Assembly (NCBI RefSeq): GCF_904066215.1
Contig: NZ_LR880474.1
Span: 620,001 to 684,000 of the forward strand
DNA length: 64,000 nucleotides
From: Microbacterium sp. Nx66
GTDB lineage: Bacteria; Actinomycetota; Actinomycetes; Actinomycetales; Microbacteriaceae
Reading direction: 5' to 3'
Positions 1 through 7,508 of this stretch are shown here, piece after piece. Position numbers and translations under genes: made by a program. Each line of letters begins with the position of its first letter. Within the stretch, counting starts at the first letter, position 1. The notes beneath the pieces are model-generated. The model saw nothing but the letters and a program-made list of their open reading frames with translations, ran no database searches and was not told the DNA's origin.

Positions 1-35
1 CGGCCGGGATGAGTGACTTTCTCGGTGGCGTCCAT
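1..35 (-). CDS. Possible 5' end of a gene cut by the window edge
   Basis: An ATG on the minus strand at 35 lies 12 bases after the stop codon of the alkylsulfatase and opens a frame reading MDATEKVTHPG before the window ends. The spacing suits a downstream operon partner, but no good ribosome-binding site is visible and too little protein remains to identify it. Confidence 0.3.
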   Translation of the reverse strand, partial: MDATEKVTHPG

Positions 36-47
36 GCGCGCCGTCTT

Positions 48-1916
48 TTAGGGCAGCACGATCTCGAATGCCGGGTCTCCGGGGGTCAGTACGCCGAGCA
101 ACTGCTTCAGGACGCCGAGGTCGCCGCGCACGTCCAGGCCCTCGGCGTCGAGGTCTCCGCCGGCGAGGCGGATGAGCCGCTCCTTGGTGAGGGTGAGATG
201 CAGTGCGGCATCTGTGGCGGGTTCGCGCTCGACGTAGACGAGCACGCCGTTGCGGAGCGTGACGTGGAACGAGCGGTCGAGATCACTGAGTGTGATGTCG
301 AATCCGAGGTCGAGGTCCCAGGCGCGCGGGCCGTCGACGGTGATCGCGACGGCATCGAACAGCTGTTCCGGGGTGAGCTGCGCTCGGATGGCTGGGGCGT
401 TGGTCACGGTCGGGGTACCGAAGTTTCCCTCGCGCAGTTCGGTCGCCCCGGAGAGGAAGAAGTTGCGCCAGGTGCCGTTCTCAGCGCCGTAGCCGAGCTG
501 CTCGAGGGTGTCGGCGTAGAGCGCCTTCGCTTCCGCATTGTTCTCCTCGGTGAAGACCGCGTGGTCGAGCAGTGTGGCCGCCCAGCGGAAGTCTCCCGAG
601 TCGAAGGCGGCGCGGGCGAGCTCGAGGACCCGGTCGATGCCTCCGATCGCGTCGACGTAGCGCTTCGCCTGCTCCTTCGGCGCGTGCGGCCAGAGCCGAG
701 CCGGGTTCCCGTCGAACCAGCCCATGTACCGCTGGTAGATGGCCTTTACGTTGTGGCTGACCGAGCCGTAGTAGCCGCGGGCGTGCCAGGCGTTCTCGAG
801 CGCGGGCGGCAGCTGGATCGCCTCGGCGATCTCGGCGCCCTGCATGCCCTGGTTCAGCATCCGCAGCGTCTGGTCGTGCAGGTACCCGTACAGGTCCCGC
901 TGCAGACCGAGGAACTCACGGATCTCCGCGTTGCCCCAGGTCGGCCAGTGGTGCGAGGTGAACACGACTTCGGCGTCGTCGCCGTAACGCTCGATGGCCT
1001 CGGTGAGGTACTGCGACCACACGTGCGGATCCCGCACGACCGCGCCCCGCAGGGTGAGCAGGTTGTGCAGCGTGTGCGTGGCGTTCTCCGCCATGCACAG
1101 CGCCCGGTACTTCGGGAAGTAGAAGTGCATCTCGCTGGGCGCCTCGGTGCCCGGCGCCATCTGGAATTCGATCTCCAGCCCGTCGACGGTGTGGGTCTGC
1201 CCCGTCTCGGTGATCTCCAGCGTCGGCGCGAGCAGGGTCGCCTCCCCGGTCGACGTCGTCTGTCCGAGACCGGCGCCGACTGCCCCCTGCGGGCCGCGTG
1301 CGAGTGCCGCGCCGTACATGTACCCGGCGCGCCGGCCCATCGCGGTGCCCGCGTAGACGTTCTCTGCCACCGCGTGCTCGACCATGCCCGCGGGGACGAT
1401 GATCTCGACCCCCGCGTCGACGTCGGCCTGTGAGACGATGCCCTGCACGCCGCCGAAGTGGTCGATGTGAGAGTGGGTGTGGATGACAGCGGTGATCTTG
1501 CGGTCACCGCGGTGACGCCGGTAGAGCGCCATCGCCGCGGCTGCGGTCTCCTTCGAGATCAGCGGGTCGATCACGATCACGCCGGTGTCGCCCTCGACGA
1601 ATGACATCACCGACAGGTCGAGCCCGCGGATCTGGTACAGGCCGGGCACGACCTCGAACAGGCCGTGCTTGGCGACCAGCGTGCTCTGGCGCCACAGGCT
1701 CGGGTTCACCGTCTCCGGAGCATCACCCTGCAAGAAGTCATAGGTGGACGCGTCCCAGATGATATCGCCGGCGGCGTTGCGGATCGCAGGCTCGTCTAGC
1801 GTGCCGATGAATCCTCGCTCGGCCGCCGCGAGATCCCGCTCATCGTCGAACGGGAGCCGTGCCTGCAGCTCTGCCTGCTGTTGCCGGATGGTCTCTGATG
1901 CGTCGCGCTGACCCAT
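48..1916 (-). CDS. Alkylsulfatase, metallo-beta-lactamase fold (SdsA1/YjcS type)
   Basis: The 622-residue protein should hydrolyse primary alkyl sulfate esters such as dodecyl sulfate, releasing sulfate and an alcohol. The metallo-beta-lactamase metal motif HTHSHIDH is at residues 146-153, followed by further metal-ligand regions MAENATHTLHN and TSHHWPTWG. A middle dimerisation region and a C-terminal SCP2-like domain complete the usual SdsA1-family layout, and the length fits the family. I chose the ATG at 1916 because GGGAG lies 7 bases upstream. The frame stays open to 2018, but the extra N-terminus is basic and unlike the family. No export signal is evident in the chosen form. The gene may be followed by a cotranscribed gene at the window edge. 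The family call is firm; the exact substrate is inferred. Confidence 0.88.
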   Translation of the reverse strand: MGQRDASETIRQQQAELQARLPFDDERDLAAAERGFIGTLDEPAIRNAAGDIIWDASTYDFLQGDAPETVNPSLWRQSTLVAKHGLFEVVPGLYQIRGLDLSVMSFVEGDTGVIVIDPLISKETAAAAMALYRRHRGDRKITAVIHTHSHIDHFGGVQGIVSQADVDAGVEIIVPAGMVEHAVAENVYAGTAMGRRAGYMYGAALARGPQGAVGAGLGQTTSTGEATLLAPTLEITETGQTHTVDGLEIEFQMAPGTEAPSEMHFYFPKYRALCMAENATHTLHNLLTLRGAVVRDPHVWSQYLTEAIERYGDDAEVVFTSHHWPTWGNAEIREFLGLQRDLYGYLHDQTLRMLNQGMQGAEIAEAIQLPPALENAWHARGYYGSVSHNVKAIYQRYMGWFDGNPARLWPHAPKEQAKRYVDAIGGIDRVLELARAAFDSGDFRWAATLLDHAVFTEENNAEAKALYADTLEQLGYGAENGTWRNFFLSGATELREGNFGTPTVTNAPAIRAQLTPEQLFDAVAITVDGPRAWDLDLGFDITLSDLDRSFHVTLRNGVLVYVEREPATDAALHLTLTKERLIRLAGGDLDAEGLDVRGDLGVLKQLLGVLTPGDPAFEIVLP

Positions 1917-2182
1917 GATGGTGCTCCCGTCTCCGAAGAACAGTTCACGACGAGTCTTGCGGTCACGAAAGACGGTGACAACCACCTTTCGTCTGAACCT
2001 TGTGCCGGCCGCTGTCACGCGGCATCCTGAGGTATCGGATCACCGCGGGCCCCCGCGGGTGTCCGGTTCTGGGGACGAGGCTGGGGAGGCCTCACGCGGG
2101 ATGCCTCATGGGTGGCGACTCCCTCGGTCGCACGTGCGGCATCCCGCACACCCGGACGGACGCTGGCTGATACCGTCGGCGC

Positions 2183-2824
2183 ATGCCCCGACGTATGGCG
2201 GACCCTGAGTTTCGACAGCAGCAGTGGGACGATCGCTATGCGCTGCACATCGCGCCGGTCAACGAGTACGTCGACGAACTGCGTGAGGTCGGCCGCGGGT
2301 GGGCGCCGTACGTCGCGCCCCTTCATGGTGGAGTCGAAGCGCGGGTGCTGAGCATTCTTCGCGATCCAGGGCCCGCGACGCAGGACGGCAAGGGTTCGGG
2401 CTTCATCTGCGTCGAGAACAACGACGGCAGCGCCGAGCTTCAGGCGGTCCTGCTCGAGCAAGCAGCGCTATCTCCGTACGAGCTGCTGCCGTGGAATGCG
2501 TACCCCTGGTACATCAACCGCGCCCCGAAGGCGGCTGAGCTGGATGCCGGCGTCCAGACGATCCTGCACCTGCTGGAACTCGCGCCGAGGCTGAAGGTCG
2601 TGCTACTCCAGGGTGGTGATGCGGATCACGCCTGGCGCCGGTTGCTTAGGCAGTCCCCTGAGATCGAGCGTGAGCGGGGTCTCACCGTCGTTCGGACGTT
2701 TCACCCTTCGCCGCAGGCTCTCTTCGTGCGGGATCTCGAGGAGAGAGCTGCACGCGTAAAGCGACGAGCCGACGCGTTCGTCGAGGTGGCAGGTCTGCTC
2801 GAGCCCGTGCGATCGACGCCATGA
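2183..2824 (+). CDS. Uracil-DNA glycosylase superfamily protein
   Basis: This 213-residue protein looks like an atypical member of the uracil-DNA glycosylase superfamily. The pieces in order are an N-terminal ILRDPGPAT segment in the position of the catalytic water-activating loop (about residues 58-66), an LPWNAYPWYIN segment (about 100-110), a VVLLQGGDA strand-turn, and FHPSPQAL near the C-terminus (about 174-181), which matches the DNA-intercalation H[PS]S loop. No iron-sulfur cysteine set is seen, so it is not a standard family 4 or 5 enzyme. A TACCGT hexamer ends 6 bases before the ATG, so the mRNA may be leaderless. A strong hairpin terminator follows. Enzymatic activity on uracil is inferred from fold only. 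Confidence 0.68.
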   Translation: MPRRMADPEFRQQQWDDRYALHIAPVNEYVDELREVGRGWAPYVAPLHGGVEARVLSILRDPGPATQDGKGSGFICVENNDGSAELQAVLLEQAALSPYELLPWNAYPWYINRAPKAAELDAGVQTILHLLELAPRLKVVLLQGGDADHAWRRLLRQSPEIERERGLTVVRTFHPSPQALFVRDLEERAARVKRRADAFVEVAGLLEPVRSTP

Positions 2825-2849
2825 CGGGCACGGGGAGCTCGCCACGCGA

Positions 2850-2886
2850 GCGCTGATGACCGTCCGGTAACGATGGTCATCAGCGC
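2850..2886 (+). terminator. Hairpin terminator after the UDG-like gene
   Basis: Perfect 12-base inverted repeat: GCGCTGATGACC at 2850-2861 pairs with GGTCATCAGCGC at 2875-2886, followed by CTTTCGCG. It sits 26 bases after the stop codon. Confidence 0.75.
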
Positions 2887-2972
2887 CTTTCGCGTCTCGC
2901 ACTGAGAACCGAAGGTGTCAGTAGGCGCTGATACGGTCAGCGTCGACATCAACCTGCTCGGAGAGGCATCCC

Positions 2973-3461
2973 TTGAACATCACAGCACCCAAGCTCGGCG
3001 CGACCATCGCACTTCTGGCACTCCTCGGCATCAGCGCCGTGGGGTGCGCATCTCCCGAACCGTCCAGCTCGTCGTCTGGCGGCGAGTCCTCCTCGTCCGA
3101 GACCGAGCAGGTCCAGGAGGAGGAAGCTCCGGAGCCGGTGAGTCTGGAGGGCTCCTGGAAGCAGAACAACTCCAACTCCGAGGACGCGTGGCAGGAGGCC
3201 ACGATCACCGGTGACACGATCGAGGTCCACTGGGTCGCCGACGGCGGTGACACGAAGTCGCTGTACTGGGCCGGCACCGTCGAGGTCCCGGCAGAGGGCG
3301 ACTCGTTCACCTTCGATTCGGCGAACGACACGTCCAAGACCGAGTCCTCGATCATGGCATCGAGCGACGCGACCAAGACGTTCACGTACGAGAACGACGA
3401 GCTCAGCTACGAGGTCACCGCGATGGGCACCACGATGACCGTGCGCCTCAGCCGCGAGTAA
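2973..3461 (+). CDS. Secreted lipoprotein of unknown function
   Basis: The 162-residue product has a lipoprotein signal: a short basic start, a hydrophobic stretch at about residues 7-21 and the lipobox ISAVGC, so Cys25 should be lipid-modified and the protein anchored outside the membrane. A Ser/Glu-rich linker (about 28-53) leads to a beta-rich domain of about 100 residues that I do not recognise. Translation starts at TTG 2973, supported by GGAGAGG ending 6 bases upstream; no ATG lies nearby in frame. The gene stands alone between two terminators. No function can be assigned. Confidence 0.75.
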   Translation: MNITAPKLGATIALLALLGISAVGCASPEPSSSSSGGESSSSETEQVQEEEAPEPVSLEGSWKQNNSNSEDAWQEATITGDTIEVHWVADGGDTKSLYWAGTVEVPAEGDSFTFDSANDTSKTESSIMASSDATKTFTYENDELSYEVTAMGTTMTVRLSRE

Positions 3462-3482
3462 GCACTTCGCTCACTAGTCGGC

Positions 3483-3517
3483 ACAGCCCCCACGCTCTCG
3501 GAGCGAATGGGGGCTGT
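3483..3517 (+). terminator. Rho-independent terminator of the lipoprotein gene
   Basis: ACAGCCCCCA at 3483-3492 pairs with TGGGGGCTGT at 3508-3517, with an inner CGCTC/GAGCG stem and then a T-rich TCTGTT tail. It lies 21 bases after the lipoprotein stop. Confidence 0.85.
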
Positions 3518-3637
3518 TCTGTTGCAGTTGGTGGCTCGTTCCAGGCGAGTCCCGACGGACACATGGTGTCGCGAATCTTCAAGCACGCTGGTTCTCGCGC
3601 CCCGTAACGTCGAAGCCATGACAGGAAGAGGACACCG

Positions 3638-4051
3638 TTGAGCGCGTTGATGGGCGAAGAGATCAGGACCGCGGAGGTCAGTGGCGACATGAGGACGGCA
3701 AGAGGAACGTTCGAGGTGTCGCTCGAGCCCGCGGAGCACGATCAGGCGGGCATCCGCCGAATGGTCATCACCAAGACATGGCGGGGTGACCTTGCCGGGC
3801 AGGGGGCCGGGACGATGCTCGCAGCTGGCGATCCGGCAACCGGAAAGGCGGGCTATGTCGCCGTGGAAACCGTTGACGGCGAGCTCGACGGGTTGCGCGG
3901 AGGCTTCGCGTTCCAGCAGTTCGGAACGATGACGGCACCCGACCAACAGCTGCGCTACGAGATCGTGCCCGGCTCGGGAACCGCGGACCTGGCAGGAATC
4001 ACCGGAACGCTCGACCTCGAGATCATCGACGGGAACACCGCTACCTGTTGA
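3638..4051 (+). CDS. DUF3224 domain-containing protein
   Basis: The 137-residue protein matches the DUF3224 family over nearly its full length: a beta-rich fold with the recognisable stretches TWRGDLAGQGAG, GYVAVETVDGELDGLRGGF and SGTADLAGITGTL. The family has no established function; its fold is related to allene oxide cyclase-like barrels. The TTG at 3638 is preferred over ATG 3650 because GGAAGAGG ends 6 bases before it. It is a single-gene unit just outside the accessory region. The biochemical role is unknown. Confidence 0.8.
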   Translation: MSALMGEEIRTAEVSGDMRTARGTFEVSLEPAEHDQAGIRRMVITKTWRGDLAGQGAGTMLAAGDPATGKAGYVAVETVDGELDGLRGGFAFQQFGTMTAPDQQLRYEIVPGSGTADLAGITGTLDLEIIDGNTATC

Positions 4052-4110
4052 CCTACGCGCTGAGCTGACAGCACGGGTGAAGCGCAAGCGGCTCGCCTGT
4101 TGAAGGTGTC

Positions 4111-5223
4111 TCAGGCCTGACTGAGATTGCTCGCGGCTTCAGTCTGCTGGTCAGGCGCGGCGGCGTCGAAGACGCGCGTTCTGATGACCTGGTCGACGCC
4201 GACGAGGCCGGCGAGCTTCACTACATCGCGGCCGCCCATGATGCGGTTCAACATGAACTGCGGCGGGAAGAGGTCCAGCAGCGGGTTCTCACCGTCGAAC
4301 GACCGCGAGGTCCTGGCGGCGAAGATGCGCGTGGTGTCGAGAGCTCTGAAGCTGTCGATCGAGAGGATGGACGTTCGGGGATCGGGCCAGATCAACCGGT
4401 CCAGAGGCTTCGCACCGGTCCAGTGCTGCTTGATGCGCTTCATCACTCCGACCGAGGCGTTCGTCGCGCCGACATACGCCTGGCGGTACTCGTCGAGCAC
4501 CATGACGTAGAGGCCGGGCACCCCATCCCACTTCGTGAGATCGGTGACCTCGGTCATGCCCGGTTGGCTGGTGATTGCCGCCTGCAGCGCGGCATCGAAC
4601 TCGGCAGTGTCGAGGGAGGCGAAGTGCGCCATGTTGAGGTCGTAGTTCGCCAGTGCCAGCTCCTGGAGGAACGAGCACCATGCGTCTGTGTAGATGCGGT
4701 GGTCGGGGTCCTCGTATCTGTCGTCGATCGCGTCCCAGAGATACGGGTCCTCCTCGCGGTACCAGCGTTGCAGGGAGGAGCGCTTGTTGATCCGGGCGTA
4801 GGTCTCGCGCGACATGCGGAGGCCGAGCTCGCGGCTGCCGCGGACCTTGAGTCCGAAGTGCACGGCGCTTTCGACCGGACTGGTGCCTGCTCGGCGACCA
4901 CGCTGCGACGAGACGGCGACCCCCCAGATCTTCCGGGCTGGTCGCGGATGCCACCGGTGCCAGAAGAGCACGTGACCGGAGTCGACGAGCATCTGCAGGG
5001 ACGCGTTCGCGTCGGCGCCGATGTCGACGTTGAAGATCCGCGCAGGGTCGAACTCGAGATGCTCGCCCTCGGGGATGATGCTCTGCTGGTTCAGCTCCCA
5101 CGGATCAGCATCGAGCACTAGGTAGCCGGAGTCAGTCAGCTCTCGTCGCAGCTGTGCAGCGTGCTCGGTCGACGGCGCCCAGACGAGTGTCTCGCGCGGA
5201 GTAGCGGTGATCTCGAGTTCCAC
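4111..5223 (-). CDS. GIY-YIG domain protein with a long N-terminal region
   Basis: The 370-residue protein has an unrecognised N-terminal region (about residues 1-230) and a GIY-YIG-type core. The core has GLYVMVLDEYRQAYVGAT at about 237-254, then RIKQHW (about 263-268), which supplies the Arg and His expected on the following helix. A candidate acidic residue is in SFDGENPLLDLF (about 308-319). GTG 5223 is the likely start, 8 bases after the stop of the upstream gene; the frame is open further upstream but there it only mirrors that gene. It is the last gene of an operon with 5232-5837 and 5834-6031. Nuclease activity is inferred from the fold signature; the target is unknown. Confidence 0.62.
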   Translation of the reverse strand: MELEITATPRETLVWAPSTEHAAQLRRELTDSGYLVLDADPWELNQQSIIPEGEHLEFDPARIFNVDIGADANASLQMLVDSGHVLFWHRWHPRPARKIWGVAVSSQRGRRAGTSPVESAVHFGLKVRGSRELGLRMSRETYARINKRSSLQRWYREEDPYLWDAIDDRYEDPDHRIYTDAWCSFLQELALANYDLNMAHFASLDTAEFDAALQAAITSQPGMTEVTDLTKWDGVPGLYVMVLDEYRQAYVGATNASVGVMKRIKQHWTGAKPLDRLIWPDPRTSILSIDSFRALDTTRIFAARTSRSFDGENPLLDLFPPQFMLNRIMGGRDVVKLAGLVGVDQVIRTRVFDAAAPDQQTEAASNLSQA

Positions 5224-5231
5224 GATGGCGT

Positions 5232-5837
5232 TCAGCCCTCGGGGCGCCACGCGGCGGCCTCGGCGGCCATCGCGGCTCGAGCAGCCGAGAGCCGGGGGAG
5301 CCTGCCGGGGTTCTTGTCCAAGTTGATCGGTGGTGTGAGGCGCACGATGACGCTGGTCTCGACGTCGCCGAGCGGGACCCGCATGTCCGCTGGCGCCGGC
5401 CAGACAGAGAGCTGGAGGCGCGCGTGCATCCACTCGTTGAGGCGTGCGTCGCCGCCGTCGGCAAGGGCGTAGTTCGCGAAGCGCTCCGGCTTCGCGAGGT
5501 TGCGCGGGACCGCATGCAGATCGAGGAAGTCGCGCAGGAGGGCGGCGAACGACCGCCGGACCGTGGACCCGCCGGTGCGGGGCTTGGACTTCGGGTTCGT
5601 GGCGAAGTGACCGTTCAGGTCGCGCGAGACCAGGCTCTCCTCGGCCTTGCCGACGTACAGGGGATGATCCGGAGCCGGCTCAAGCTGGAGATCCCGCCAG
5701 GCCTGCTCGTCGCCGTAGATGGCGTACAGTCCGGGACGGGCGGGGACGAGTTGCGCGGCCTCCATGATCGCCCAGCGCTCTCCGGTGAGCGCGGCGACGG
5801 CAGGATTGGTGAGGTCGTGCAGGGAGTCAGCGCTCAC
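5232..5837 (-). CDS. GIY-YIG nuclease-like protein
   Basis: The 201-residue protein carries the GIY-YIG signature as GLYAIYGDEQAW (about residues 36-47) and PLYVGKAEESLVSRDLNGHF (about 59-78), with Arg and His on the next helix. A Glu in DARLNEWMHARL (about 132-143) is in place of the usual metal-binding acidic residue, so a catalytic set may be complete. It overlaps the upstream 65-residue gene by 4 bases (ATGA) and is followed 8 bases later by a second, different GIY-YIG protein. This is not UvrC or a homing endonuclease by length or context. Its biological role is unknown. Confidence 0.68.
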   Translation of the reverse strand: MSADSLHDLTNPAVAALTGERWAIMEAAQLVPARPGLYAIYGDEQAWRDLQLEPAPDHPLYVGKAEESLVSRDLNGHFATNPKSKPRTGGSTVRRSFAALLRDFLDLHAVPRNLAKPERFANYALADGGDARLNEWMHARLQLSVWPAPADMRVPLGDVETSVIVRLTPPINLDKNPGRLPRLSAARAAMAAEAAAWRPEG

Positions 5838-6031
5838 GCCGAGGTCCTGCCGAAGTGCGCACGAACCTCGTCGGCCTGCTCGGGGGTCAGCTCCCAGCGC
5901 TGGTTCTTCAAGTGGTCGGGGTAGCGCTCGCGCAGATAGCGGCGCACAGTGATGCCGGGCCGATCACCGTCGTTGTGACCGAGTTCGCGGCCGAGCTCGG
6001 CGGGGGTGATGACGTCGTGCGATGCGCTCAT
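5834..6031 (-). CDS. Small putative DNA-binding protein
   Basis: A 65-residue protein reading MSASHDVITPAELGRELG at its start, then a VRRYLRERYPDHLKNQRW segment and a C-terminal helix TPEQADEVRAHF. The pattern of a short helix, a basic helix rich in Arg and an aromatic turn resembles small winged or helix-turn-helix modules found beside or fused to actinobacterial nucleases. It overlaps the first GIY-YIG gene by 4 bases and so heads the three-gene operon. The frame is open further upstream to 6268, but that part is compositionally antisense-like. No convincing ribosome-binding site precedes the ATG. DNA binding is inferred. Confidence 0.55.
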   Translation of the reverse strand: MSASHDVITPAELGRELGHNDGDRPGITVRRYLRERYPDHLKNQRWELTPEQADEVRAHFGRTSA

Positions 6032-6110
6032 GAGGTCATCATGCACGATGCCCTCGTTGACCGCATTCCCACGGATTGTCCTCGAAGGTCGGCAGTGTCC
6101 CGGGTTGTTC

Positions 6111-6761
6111 TCAGTGCTGCAGGCCATCTTCTCGCTGAGGTGCGGAGGAGCCAGCAAGACCATACCGATCGAGGTGCACACCGCGAAGCTCGGGGAAGGC
6201 ATCGGAGACGCGCTTCGGTGGCGCGGGAGTCCGCGGCACCTTCGGGGCGGGGGTGTGCTGAGCCGCACTCTGCAAGCTGGACCGAACCATGTGCGAGGTG
6301 AACTGTCGCGGCCGCATCATCAGCCGGCCGTTCCATGCGGGACCGAGATCGATGAGGTGATGGTCGGAGGAGACGATCACGTCCGCGTCGACGGCGGGGT
6401 CCTTCGCGAGGGCGAGGATGTTATTGTCCTCGTGATTCCCGATGGCATAGTCGCGGACGACCGGGTCCACGATCGCGCCTCCGGAGTCGTCGCAGGCCTC
6501 GGCGACGAACTCGATGTACTTGGCCGTGGTTCGTTCAGACTGCCCGGAGGCGATCATCAGGCGGTGGACGTTCCGCAGGATGTGCGGCGAGGTGAACAAA
6601 CGCACCTGCTGATCGAACGCGAGCGAGAGAGCGTCGGATGCCGCCGAAGGGGAGGGGAGCTTGTCGGGGAGCAGCATTCCGGTGCCGCTACGGATGTGGT
6701 CGAGGTAGACGTTGATGTCGTAGACGACCGCGATCCGAGGGCGCTCCCGCTGGCTGTTCAT
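6111..6761 (-). CDS. PIN-domain toxin (putative ribonuclease)
   Basis: The 216-residue protein has a PIN-domain layout. The first acidic residue is in VVYDINVYLD (about residues 13-22), an acidic middle segment lies around EDNNILALA, and the last acidic motif is DADVIVSSDHHLIDLG (about 141-156). PIN toxins cleave RNA with Mg2+ bound by these residues. It starts inside the stop codon of the RHH gene (ATGA overlap at 6758-6761), the standard antitoxin-then-toxin order. The C-terminal 50 residues are Pro/Ala/Arg rich and extend beyond a minimal VapC of about 130-140 residues. I am fairly sure of the class; the RNA target is unknown. Confidence 0.75.
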   Translation of the reverse strand: MNSQRERPRIAVVYDINVYLDHIRSGTGMLLPDKLPSPSAASDALSLAFDQQVRLFTSPHILRNVHRLMIASGQSERTTAKYIEFVAEACDDSGGAIVDPVVRDYAIGNHEDNNILALAKDPAVDADVIVSSDHHLIDLGPAWNGRLMMRPRQFTSHMVRSSLQSAAQHTPAPKVPRTPAPPKRVSDAFPELRGVHLDRYGLAGSSAPQREDGLQH

Positions 6762-7003
6762 GAGGTTCCCAAGTCCTCGATGAGCTTGAGCGTTTCCTCG
6801 GTCGTGTAGACCTTGCCGCCGCGCTCTTCGAGCATCTCGGCGTGCAGATCGTTCATCTGCTGGACGCGGAGCTTCTTCTTGAACTCCTTCATGGCGACGC
6901 GCAGGAATTCGCTGCGGTTGCCGCCGCCGAACGCATCGGCGAGCTCCTGGAGCAAAGGGACGTCCGTCTCTTCGACGGCGAAACTGATCGGTCGTGCAGC
7001 CAT
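6758..7003 (-). CDS. Ribbon-helix-helix antitoxin of the PIN toxin
   Basis: The 81-residue protein has an N-terminal ribbon-helix-helix module: a strand RPISFAVEETD, then helices LLQELADAFGG and SEFLRVAMKEFKKKL (about residues 4-46). The acidic C-terminal half probably wraps the PIN partner. The first helix follows directly on the beta strand, as in RHH transcription factors. The gene overlaps the toxin by 4 bases. Two direct copies of TTAGTAATG lie 18-38 bases upstream of the ATG and are a plausible autoregulatory operator. Confidence 0.75.
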   Translation of the reverse strand: MAARPISFAVEETDVPLLQELADAFGGGNRSEFLRVAMKEFKKKLRVQQMNDLHAEMLEERGGKVYTTEETLKLIEDLGTS

Positions 7004-7021
7004 TCGAGGCCTCCAAGCGTG

Positions 7022-7041
7022 TTAGTAATGCATTAGTAATG
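7022..7041. promoter_or_regulatory. Tandem operator candidate for the RHH antitoxin
   Basis: TTAGTAATG occurs at 7022-7030 and again at 7033-7041, an 11-base period (one helical turn). The junction forms the perfect palindrome TAATGCATTA at 7027-7036. RHH dimers bind short repeats at this spacing cooperatively, and the site is just upstream of the antitoxin start on the minus strand. Confidence 0.6.
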
Positions 7042-7153
7042 GTACGTCGAGAGGTCGACATCGACAAGAGTGGTCTCGAATCCCGCACGCAGTTCGCGGG
7101 ATATCGGCCACCATTGCGATTCGGCTTAGATGCTGGCTGATATGTTCGGCGGC

Positions 7154-7501
7154 ATGGCCCGCAAAATCGTGCATCAGCTCGTCGACGACATCGACGGAGA
7201 AGTCCTGGAAGTCGGATCCGGCGAGGCGGTGACCTTCTCCCTGAACGGCACCGCGTACGAGATCGATCTGTCCGAGAAGAACGCAGCAGCGTTGCGAGAG
7301 GCCTTTGAGCCGTGGATCGCGGCAGCCCGCCGGGTGTCCGCCGGCGGTACTCGCGGAGGCCGTGGGCGCCGGAACTCGCAGGGCGCCGCCAAGCGCGACC
7401 TCTCGGCAATCCGCGCGTGGGCGAAGGAGAACGGTCACCAGGTCTCCGACCGCGGCCGCGTCCCCGACGCGGTGCAGCAGGCGTACGACGCCGCGCACTG
7501 A
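7154..7501 (+). CDS. lsr2: Lsr2-family nucleoid-associated protein / xenogeneic silencer
   Basis: The 115-residue protein matches Lsr2 end to end. The N-terminal dimerisation domain reads MARKIVHQLVDDIDG and TFSLNGTAYEIDLSEKNAAALREAF (about residues 1-62). A basic Gly/Arg linker follows (about 68-85). The C-terminal DNA-binding domain is AIRAWAKENGHQVSDRGRVP (about 92-111), where the RGR tripeptide inserts into the AT-rich minor groove. ATG 7154 is chosen over in-frame ATGs at 7130 and 7142 because family alignment begins here and TATGTT at 7141-7146 is a good -10 for a leaderless mRNA. Lsr2 silences AT-rich foreign DNA, and its position between two toxin-type operons suggests it may regulate them. 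In mycobacteria lsr2 sits beside lysS; lysS in this window has no lsr2 neighbour. Confidence 0.92.
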   Translation: MARKIVHQLVDDIDGEVLEVGSGEAVTFSLNGTAYEIDLSEKNAAALREAFEPWIAAARRVSAGGTRGGRGRRNSQGAAKRDLSAIRAWAKENGHQVSDRGRVPDAVQQAYDAAH

Positions 7502-7508
7502 GGCCGCC

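Noticed and set aside
4111..6031. Restriction-modification system
   Set aside because: GIY-YIG nucleases can be restriction enzymes, but no DNA methyltransferase is encoded nearby.
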